Assembly (NCBI GenBank): GCA_009746045.1
Contig: RPFO01000111.1
Location: 387,001 to 410,219 of the forward strand
From: Mesostigma viride
Taxonomy: Eukaryota; Streptophyta; Mesostigmatophyceae; Mesostigmatales; Mesostigmataceae
DNA: 23,219 nt
Reading direction: 5' to 3'
Shown here one piece after another: positions 1 to 6,864 of the stretch. The notes under the pieces were generated by a model. The model ran no database searches. It was given only the letters and a program-made list of their open reading frames with translations, and was not told the DNA's origin. The first letter of the stretch is position 1. Each line of letters opens with the position of its first letter. The position numbers and the translations under genes were made by a program.

Positions 1-1476
1 ATCCCTGGCCTTGAGATTGCACCTTCATTTTGGGCACGGGTGCAGGATTTCTCAGGCCAAAGCTCACTGGATGTAGTGGGACAAGTGATGCTCCCTATAC
101 TTGGTATTCAGACACCCTTCCAGGTGGTGGAGGGGTATTCTGGTAACACCTTGTTGGGGGAACCTTTTGTATCCTATCCTGGGGTGCTTATCTCAGCTAA
201 TGAGCTCAGTGTCACAGGGGTGGGTGCAGTTCCTCTGGACCACTTTAAAATCCCTCTCTCCAGTATTGTCCCTGGTATGGATGCTGTCATCAAGGCAGTC
301 AACACTCAGTATGCACCAGGGGAGATCCCTGATCTGGACAAGTTAGTGCACAGCCAGTTCCTCCATCCCTCAGCCTTTGGGCTGGGCAAGTGGGACATAG
401 CCATGCACTCACCCCACCAAATCTCCCATGTCATACAAGAATGCAAAACACAAAAAGGGTTTACCAAGTGGCTGATGGCCATTGTCCACCAAGCCAGGCA
501 GGAATGGGTCCTGCCCAACCCCAAAAACCCTCAATACAAACCGCCTGTCACCCCCTCATGGGACGTGCCAGAGGGAGCCAAAAAGCTCAGATTAAAATTT
601 GTTCTCAAACAAAAACCACAAAAAGTGGGCTCCCCAATCTTCCATGCCAGACCATGTGTCACAGAATTAAAGGGGACATCCACACTGCCAAAAGGGGAAA
701 CATATACACCTGGGCTGCAACAAACCTCACTCAGGATCATGCTCTCCCTATTCCTCCACAACCTCAATGCAGGCCAAGACTATGTCTGCAAAGCCACTGA
801 CATTAAAAGGGCCTTCCTCAGGGGGGACCCAGAAAAGGCTGAATCTGTGTGGAAAGGGAAGGTGTACGTGGTAGACACCCCAGCTGTGTGGAAACCTTAC
901 ATTGATGAGCCCCACCTTATCATCAACATTGGGGTGGAAGGGCTTGTCAGTGCCCCCAAAATTTTCAGAGACTCAGCAGAGGAAGTATTCAAAAAGCTCA
1001 AGGCCACGTATGATGACCTGGACCCATGCTTTTTTGTTGTACCCACCCCCTCTGGACTGCTGTTCTTTGTGTGGCATGGAGATGACCAACTCATTTGTGG
1101 GCCTAGAGCTGAGGTGGAAAAATTTATTCAGCAGGTCCAGGAATCATATGAGATTGGCAAACAGGTGGAATTGAGCACAACCCCCATCCAGTTCTGTGGC
1201 ATCATGTTGCAGCTGCACAGGCAGCCAGATCAATGGGTCTGCTCTCTCTCTCCTCCTGCAGAATATATTCAAGATTGTCTAGATCTGCTGCATCACACCT
1301 GCCTCCCCTTACACATGTGTGCCACTGTTCAGGGCAAACTGGGGTGGTGGTCAGCCATCTGTGGGGCTCCCTTAGCTGTCATCAGCAGGGTCACCCATGA
1401 TGTTCTAGTCAAAATCAAATGCAGTCACATCAGGAAGTTGATCCATGACTGCCCCCCCTCATCCTCCATGGCCTGA
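1..1476 (+). CDS. Retrotransposon protease-like/reverse transcriptase polyprotein, copy A (5' partial)
   Basis: The frame is open from base 1 and has lost its 5' end, including the protease active site, to the window edge. The reverse transcriptase is of Ty1/copia type: the first catalytic Asp lies in a DIKRAFLRGD block near 799-828 (copia elements usually have a DVKTAFL-like block). The second catalytic motif is WHGDDQ around 1072-1089, where most copia elements have YVDD. No integrase domain precedes the RT. The frame stops at 1474-1476, just past a C7 run at 1452-1458, and the RNase H continues in the -1 frame. The product would copy element RNA to cDNA in the host cell. Copy B encodes the same protein. 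Confidence 0.85.
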   Translation: MPGLEIAPSFWARVQDFSGQSSLDVVGQVMLPILGIQTPFQVVEGYSGNTLLGEPFVSYPGVLISANELSVTGVGAVPLDHFKIPLSSIVPGMDAVIKAVNTQYAPGEIPDLDKLVHSQFLHPSAFGLGKWDIAMHSPHQISHVIQECKTQKGFTKWLMAIVHQARQEWVLPNPKNPQYKPPVTPSWDVPEGAKKLRLKFVLKQKPQKVGSPIFHARPCVTELKGTSTLPKGETYTPGLQQTSLRIMLSLFLHNLNAGQDYVCKATDIKRAFLRGDPEKAESVWKGKVYVVDTPAVWKPYIDEPHLIINIGVEGLVSAPKIFRDSAEEVFKKLKATYDDLDPCFFVVPTPSGLLFFVWHGDDQLICGPRAEVEKFIQQVQESYEIGKQVELSTTPIQFCGIMLQLHRQPDQWVCSLSPPAEYIQDCLDLLHHTCLPLHMCATVQGKLGWWSAICGAPLAVISRVTHDVLVKIKCSHIRKLIHDCPPSSSMA

Positions 1477-1481
1477 ATCTG

Positions 1482-2006
1482 ATGGAAGACATCCACATAC
1501 ACAGTGTCATGGACAGCTCCATGGAGAGCAGAACAATCAATCAGATGGGGGCACGGGAATCAGGGCTGTTTTTTCTCACCAACAGGTCAGATTACATGTC
1601 CCTCACTTCCTGGTACAGCAGGCTACACCGCAGAAAACCTGGCAGCAGCAACTCAGCTGAATGTCGTGCTGTGGTGTCTGCTGCATTGCATGCTCGTTCC
1701 CTGCAGCACATGCTCACCTGGCTACAAACCCAGGCAGGCAGCACATGCAATGTCATCTCACATCTCTATACTGACAGCCAATCTGTGATCAGTTTTCTAA
1801 CCAAGAAATCTGTCTCTGCTGCTGTCCACACTGACCTGGATTGGGTGATCCTCAAACAGGAGGCCACTTATTTTTCCAGCTGGACTCATGTGGAGGATGA
1901 GGACAACCCAGCAGACGCTCTCACGAAGCTGCGGGATGCTGCTGGCCAACAGTACCAGCTCCTCTTTCAGAACATGAACCCCTATGATATCAGAGTCAGT
2001 GTTTGA
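1482..2006 (+). CDS. Retrotransposon RNase H domain, copy A
   Basis: This 174-codon frame carries the copia-type RNase H signatures in order: a SAECRA block with the catalytic Glu (STEAEY in typical copia), LYTDSQSVISFL with a catalytic Asp (compare MYCDNQSAI) and HVEDEDNPADALTK near the C-terminus (compare HVPTxxNxADxLTK). It lies in the -1 frame relative to the RT frame that ends at 1476. The RNase H frame is open upstream through the C7 run at 1452-1458, so translation could cross by -1 slippage. The ATG at 1482 is a convenience start; a separate initiation is less likely. The role is removal of RNA from the RNA-DNA hybrid during reverse transcription. Confidence 0.8.
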   Translation: MEDIHIHSVMDSSMESRTINQMGARESGLFFLTNRSDYMSLTSWYSRLHRRKPGSSNSAECRAVVSAALHARSLQHMLTWLQTQAGSTCNVISHLYTDSQSVISFLTKKSVSAAVHTDLDWVILKQEATYFSSWTHVEDEDNPADALTKLRDAAGQQYQLLFQNMNPYDIRVSV

Positions 2007-2333
2007 ATAAATGACTGGCCATAGCACAGTACACAACCACCACACCCCCTTACCACAGCGATAGCTGCTGGGCGCCATAAAATTCAACACATTCGTTGTG
2101 GGGTGTGAGTGCTGGCTAGGTCAGATTTGTATCCATTTGCAGCTTGAGGACACAAGCTTTGTATCCATTTACTTAATGTGTGCTTTAGTAACTGGCCAAA
2201 CCAGCCAGCTGTGTACTACACCTTATTTAATGTGCAATATAACACCTGGCCAGAACAGCCAGCTGTAACCAACCTGGCTCAACCAGCCATGTCTCTTTTG
2301 TACCCCTAATCAACTTAAAAACAATAACAATAA
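2007..2333 (+). other. Retrotransposon 3' untranslated region, copy A
   Basis: No gene is seen here. The stop codon of RNase H is followed at once by an AATAAA-like stretch (TGAATAAATG). The region holds short dispersed repeats: TTTGTATCCATTT occurs twice (about 2129-2171), and CTGGCC...CAGCCAGCTGT-type units recur two to three times (about 2192-2290). The last bases before the LTR are A-rich. No clear polypurine tract is seen. Confidence 0.6.
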
Positions 2334-2856
2334 TGTTGGGGGTGCAGACCTGCATTAAGAAATAAATAATAAAACAATACTGGAGTTAGTCTCCATGCTT
2401 TGCTGTAGACTAAGTCTCAAAGGCATTGTGAATACAACGTATGAATAAGCCTTGTAAACCTACGTTGGTATGTGAATATAAATACCACGTGGGCTATACA
2501 GATAGGAATGCTAGTCGAGTCGCATACGTTTCCCTAGATAGGTACTTTGGGTACTGAGGTACGTGACAGATGTCAGTACCCAGTATACGTAGTGTCCTGT
2601 CATTGGACGGTACTAGAGTATCCTAGATAGGGACCGTACTGCAGCGTGCATTGATTTGTGATCGCACGATGCAGTGACTAGACTGCTACCTGTCATCGTG
2701 TGGCCTCGGGCCAACGGTCTGCACCCAACGGTCACTGGCGGCGCAGCCGGTGAGAGGAACGTTGATAAAGGGTAAACCTATTTTCTAATGAACCAAGCAA
2801 TTCATTGCTCCAAGCCTTCAGTGTTCTCAAGCAATATATCCCACCGCATTCTAACT
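2334..2856 (+). repeat. LTR 1 (3' LTR of copy A and 5' LTR of copy B)
   Basis: The left edge is taken at TGTTGGGGGTGC, a TG start typical of LTRs. The right edge is where the two copies diverge after ATTCTAACT: copy B continues into internal sequence and the second LTR continues into viral sequence. The length is 523 bp in both LTRs and no difference was noticed by eye. A TATAAATA box lies at 2477-2484, and AATAAA-like motifs lie near 2360-2375. The end does not read a perfect CA, so the right boundary is uncertain by a few bases. Confidence 0.8.
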
Positions 2857-4682
2857 GTAGCTCTGAGCCACCAATTACTGCTGTTGACAGCACCACAGCA
2901 CCCTCTGTGAACCCTTCCACCCTCAGTGAAGCCAGGCCCACTTCACAACCTGGGGATTGCTTAACCAGGCACGAGGTAGCTGGGTTGGAAGCATTAGCTC
3001 AGCCCCAAGGCACGAACCTGTCTGCCAAACCTCCCGCTCTGAGGTCCAAATTGGCAGTCGCCTTGCAAGCACTACACAGGTCACATAAGCAACAAGCTGC
3101 TGTGGCCGCAGGGTTGGCAAAAGTCTCAGCTGTGTGCACTAGTCAGGACCCCTGGACCCTGGCAATAGACACTCAGGCACAGGTCAGTGTGATCAGTGCA
3201 CAAGCCATCCCTGGCCTTGAGATTGCACCTTCATTTTGGGCACGGGTGCAGGATTTCTCAGGCCAAAGCTCACTGGATGTAGTGGGACAAGTGATGCTCC
3301 CTATACTTGGTATTCAGACACCCTTCCAGGTGGTGGAGGGGTATTCTGGTAACACCTTGTTGGGGGAACCTTTTGTATCCTATCCTGGGGTGCTTATCTC
3401 AGCTAATGAGCTCAGTGTCACAGGGGTGGGTGCAGTTCCTCTGGACCACTTTAAAATCCCTCTCTCCAGTATTGTCCCTGGTATGGATGCTGTCATCAAG
3501 GCAGTCAACACTCAGTATGCACCAGGGGAGATCCCTGATCTGGACAAGTTAGTGCACAGCCAGTTCCTCCATCCCTCAGCCTTTGGGCTGGGCAAGTGGG
3601 ACATAGCCATGCACTCACCCCACCAAATCTCCCATGTCATACAAGAATGCAAAACACAAAAAGGGTTTACCAAGTGGCTGATGGCCATTGTCCACCAAGC
3701 CAGGCAGGAATGGGTCCTGCCCAACCCCAAAAACCCTCAATACAAACCGCCTGTCACCCCCTCATGGGACGTGCCAGAGGGAGCCAAAAAGCTCAGATTA
3801 AAATTTGTTCTCAAACAAAAACCACAAAAAGTGGGCTCCCCAATCTTCCATGCCAGACCATGTGTCACAGAATTAAAGGGGACATCCACACTGCCAAAAG
3901 GGGAAACATATACACCTGGGCTGCAACAAACCTCACTCAGGATCATGCTCTCCCTATTCCTCCACAACCTCAATGCAGGCCAAGACTATGTCTGCAAAGC
4001 CACTGACATTAAAAGGGCCTTCCTCAGGGGGGACCCAGAAAAGGCTGAATCTGTGTGGAAAGGGAAGGTGTACGTGGTAGACACCCCAGCTGTGTGGAAA
4101 CCTTACATTGATGAGCCCCACCTTATCATCAACATTGGGGTGGAAGGGCTTGTCAGTGCCCCCAAAATTTTCAGAGACTCAGCAGAGGAAGTATTCAAAA
4201 AGCTCAAGGCCACGTATGATGACCTGGACCCATGCTTTTTTGTTGTACCCACCCCCTCTGGACTGCTGTTCTTTGTGTGGCATGGAGATGACCAACTCAT
4301 TTGTGGGCCTAGAGCTGAGGTGGAAAAATTTATTCAGCAGGTCCAGGAATCATATGAGATTGGCAAACAGGTGGAATTGAGCACAACCCCCATCCAGTTC
4401 TGTGGCATCATGTTGCAGCTACACAGGCAGCCAGATCAATGGGTCTGCTCTCTCTCTCCTCCTGCAGAATATATTCAAGATTGTCTAGATCTGCTGCATC
4501 ACACCTGCCTCCCCTTACACATGTGTGCCACTGTTCAGGGCAAACTGGGGTGGTGGTCAGCCATCTGTGGGGCTCCCTTAGCTGTCATCAGCAGGGTCAC
4601 CCATGATGTTCTAGTCAAAATCAAATGCAGTCACATCAGGAAGTTGATCCATGACTGCCCCCCCTCATCCTCCATGGCCTGA
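2805..4682 (+). CDS. Retrotransposon protease-like/reverse transcriptase polyprotein, copy B
   Basis: The open frame runs from the LTR end (the true internal part starts near 2857) to 4682. No in-frame ATG lies before the protease region, so the N-terminal part of the polyprotein, including any Gag, appears lost or supplied otherwise. A retropepsin-like motif, LAIDTQAQVSVIS, has its Asp at about 3168; the usual DTGA/DSGA is altered to DTQA, which may impair catalysis. The copia-like RT follows directly, with DIKRAFLRGD near 4005-4034 and WHGDDQ near 4278-4295. No HHCC or DDE integrase lies between them. The frame ends at 4682, after a C7 run at 4658-4664, as in copy A. Confidence 0.85.
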   Translation: MLQAFSVLKQYIPPHSNCSSEPPITAVDSTTAPSVNPSTLSEARPTSQPGDCLTRHEVAGLEALAQPQGTNLSAKPPALRSKLAVALQALHRSHKQQAAVAAGLAKVSAVCTSQDPWTLAIDTQAQVSVISAQAIPGLEIAPSFWARVQDFSGQSSLDVVGQVMLPILGIQTPFQVVEGYSGNTLLGEPFVSYPGVLISANELSVTGVGAVPLDHFKIPLSSIVPGMDAVIKAVNTQYAPGEIPDLDKLVHSQFLHPSAFGLGKWDIAMHSPHQISHVIQECKTQKGFTKWLMAIVHQARQEWVLPNPKNPQYKPPVTPSWDVPEGAKKLRLKFVLKQKPQKVGSPIFHARPCVTELKGTSTLPKGETYTPGLQQTSLRIMLSLFLHNLNAGQDYVCKATDIKRAFLRGDPEKAESVWKGKVYVVDTPAVWKPYIDEPHLIINIGVEGLVSAPKIFRDSAEEVFKKLKATYDDLDPCFFVVPTPSGLLFFVWHGDDQLICGPRAEVEKFIQQVQESYEIGKQVELSTTPIQFCGIMLQLHRQPDQWVCSLSPPAEYIQDCLDLLHHTCLPLHMCATVQGKLGWWSAICGAPLAVISRVTHDVLVKIKCSHIRKLIHDCPPSSSMA

Positions 4683-4687
4683 ATCTG

Positions 4688-5212
4688 ATGGAAGACATCC
4701 ACATACACAGTGTCATGGACAGCTCCATGGAGAGCAGAACAATCAATCAGATGGGGGCACGGGAATCAGGGCTGTTTTTTCTCACCAACAGGTCAGATTA
4801 CATGTCCCTCACTTCCTGGTACAGCAGGCTACACCGCAGAAAACCTGGCAGCAGCAACTCAGCTGAATGTCGTGCTGTGGTGTCTGCTGCATTGCATGCT
4901 CGTTCCCTGCAGCACATGCTCACCTGGCTACAAACCCAGGCAGGCAGCACATGCAATGTCATCTCACATCTCTATACTGACAGCCAATCTGTGATCAGTT
5001 TTCTAACCAAGAAATCTGTCTCTGCTGCTGTCCACACTGACCTGGATTGGGTGATCCTCAAACAGGAGGCCACTTATTTTTCCAGCTGGACTCATGTGGA
5101 GGATGAGGACAACCCAGCAGACGCTCTCACGAAGCTGCGGGATGCTGCTGGCCAACAGTACCAGCTCCTCTTTCAGAACATGAACCCCTATGATATCAGA
5201 GTCAGTGTTTGA
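4688..5212 (+). CDS. Retrotransposon RNase H domain, copy B
   Basis: Identical in reading to the RNase H of copy A: SAECRA, LYTDSQSVISFL and HVEDEDNPADALTK blocks, encoded in the -1 frame relative to the RT frame. The same C7 run precedes it (4658-4664), so both copies share the frame change. It predates their duplication or is functional. The product would act in cis with the RT of the same element. Confidence 0.8.
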   Translation: MEDIHIHSVMDSSMESRTINQMGARESGLFFLTNRSDYMSLTSWYSRLHRRKPGSSNSAECRAVVSAALHARSLQHMLTWLQTQAGSTCNVISHLYTDSQSVISFLTKKSVSAAVHTDLDWVILKQEATYFSSWTHVEDEDNPADALTKLRDAAGQQYQLLFQNMNPYDIRVSV

Positions 5213-5536
5213 ATAAATGACTGGCCATAGCACAGTACACAACCACCACACCCCCTTACCACAGCGATAGCTGCTGGGCGCCATAAAATTCAACACATTC
5301 GTTGTGGGGTGTGAGTGCTGGCTAGGTCAGATTTGTATCCATTTGCAGCTTGAGGACACAAGCTTTGTATCCATTTACTTAATGTGTGCTTCAGTAACTG
5401 GCCAAACCAGCCAGCTGTGTACACCTTATTTAATGTGCAATATAACACCTGGCCAGAACAGCCAGCTGTAACCAACCTGGCTCAACCAGCCATGTCTCTT
5501 TTGTACCCCTAATCAACTTAAAAACAATAACAATAA
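5213..5536 (+). other. Retrotransposon 3' untranslated region, copy B
   Basis: The counterpart of 2007-2333. It is 3 bp shorter because of an indel around 5419, and has one T-to-C difference at 5392. It holds the same short CTGGCC/CAGCCAG repeats and no gene. Confidence 0.6.
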
Positions 5537-6059
5537 TGTTGGGGGTGCAGACCTGCATTAAGAAATAAATAATAAAACAATACTGGAGTTAGTCTCCATG
5601 CTTTGCTGTAGACTAAGTCTCAAAGGCATTGTGAATACAACGTATGAATAAGCCTTGTAAACCTACGTTGGTATGTGAATATAAATACCACGTGGGCTAT
5701 ACAGATAGGAATGCTAGTCGAGTCGCATACGTTTCCCTAGATAGGTACTTTGGGTACTGAGGTACGTGACAGATGTCAGTACCCAGTATACGTAGTGTCC
5801 TGTCATTGGACGGTACTAGAGTATCCTAGATAGGGACCGTACTGCAGCGTGCATTGATTTGTGATCGCACGATGCAGTGACTAGACTGCTACCTGTCATC
5901 GTGTGGCCTCGGGCCAACGGTCTGCACCCAACGGTCACTGGCGGCGCAGCCGGTGAGAGGAACGTTGATAAAGGGTAAACCTATTTTCTAATGAACCAAG
6001 CAATTCATTGCTCCAAGCCTTCAGTGTTCTCAAGCAATATATCCCACCGCATTCTAACT
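5537..6059 (+). repeat. LTR 2 (3' LTR of copy B), abutting viral DNA
   Basis: A 523-bp repeat of 2334-2856, with the TATAAATA box at the same relative place. It ends at ATTCTAACT, after which the sequence changes to GC-rich DNA that is open in one frame. The target-site duplication cannot be tested because the left edge of the array lies outside the window. Confidence 0.8.
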
Positions 6060-6820
6060 CGGGCCCTTACCTAGAAACAGACACAGAGGAGACCAGCAGA
6101 CTTGCAAAAACCAGATCAGGCTGTTTGGATTGCACCGTGCGTCTGGCGTGTACCCGGGGGGGCTTGATGGCCGGCTCGTGAATCAGGTTGTCAATGACAG
6201 GAACGCCTTCTGCGGTGTGAAGGGAAAAGAGGGAGCCAAGTATGGTTCGTTGGCACAGTGCAAGAGGAAGAGGCAGACGCGGTACTGGGGGTTAGTTACT
6301 CCTTTCGATCGGGAATGGGACCCTGATATGCCAGCGCCCGAGGACACATCAGCCAATCCCGATGTTAGAGTGTACCACGGCCGTCCATTTCTGCCATCGA
6401 CCACGATAGATGAGGTTATGCAAGCGCTCAACGCGGCCAAGAATGCCCCGCCCCCACCCGGCCCCGCCCCCGACTCCGCCTCCACCTGCACTGGAAGTAC
6501 CGCCCCCTCCACCACTGCCTGTAGTAGGTGACGCGGTCGTTCCGCCTCCGCCAGTCGACCCCCCCACTGGGCTCATATCCATTTGGGAACAAGGAGGTCC
6601 CAGTAGGGTGGATAGACCAGACCAAGATGACGACCCATTTGTGATCGTGTCCGATGACGAAGATGAACAGAAGCCTGATAAGAAGGGCAAGGGTGTTGCA
6701 AAGGACACTAAGAATGATAAAAGGGCGAGAGGCAAAACGGTGGAAGACTCGATCGATCTGGATGCCCCTGATGTTGATGATCAGCCTCCACCCCCCCTTC
6801 GCCCAGGGCGGGTTGGCTGA
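6060..6820 (+). pseudogene. 5'-truncated, frame-shifted proline-rich protein next to the LTR
   Basis: A frame is open from the LTR edge to 6531 without any early ATG, as expected if the retrotransposon removed the gene start. Its first part is a compact basic, aromatic-rich stretch (KYGSLAQCKRKRQTRYWGL near 6238-6294). It then enters a C-rich stretch, and the likely coding frame changes to one ending at 6820. That frame encodes a long Pro-rich run followed by an acidic/basic low-complexity linker (DDDPFVIVSDDEDEQ, then a Lys-rich stretch). A second possible frame change at the C7 run 6791-6797 would lead directly into the OTU-SET frame, so this may be the N-terminal part of that protein. I do not recognise the first domain. 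Intron splicing instead of frameshifts is possible but no good splice pair was obvious. Confidence 0.5.
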
Positions 6821-6864
6821 AGACCACCTACGCGGGTTATGCACAGGTGTACCACCCCTGGCGA

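Larger units (their letters stand above)
1..6059 (+). mobile_element. Tandem Ty1/copia-like LTR retrotransposon (internal-LTR-internal-LTR)
   Basis: Bases 1-2333 repeat at 3207-5536, and a 523-bp block at 2334-2856 repeats at 5537-6059. The order is therefore internal A (5' end outside the window), LTR, internal B, LTR. The copies are almost identical: I see one synonymous G/A difference (1215 versus 4421), one T/C (2186 versus 5392) and a 3-bp indel near 2213. The RT and RNase H are of Ty1/copia type, but no integrase lies between protease and RT and no Gag or zinc knuckle is seen, so the element is probably non-autonomous or a derivative. The shared central LTR fits LTR-LTR recombination or tandem insertion; an assembly duplication cannot be excluded. 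The element is visibly less GC-rich than the viral genes to its right. Confidence 0.9.

Noticed and set aside
390-800. Alternative-frame open reading frames inside the RT region (and their repeats near 3596-4006)
   Set aside because: They overlap the copia RT frame, have no recognisable domain, and simply recur with the duplicated element.
2857-2880. Possible primer-binding site after LTR 1 (GTAGCTCTGAGCCACC)
   Set aside because: I could not match it with confidence to a tRNA 3' end or internal tRNA fragment.
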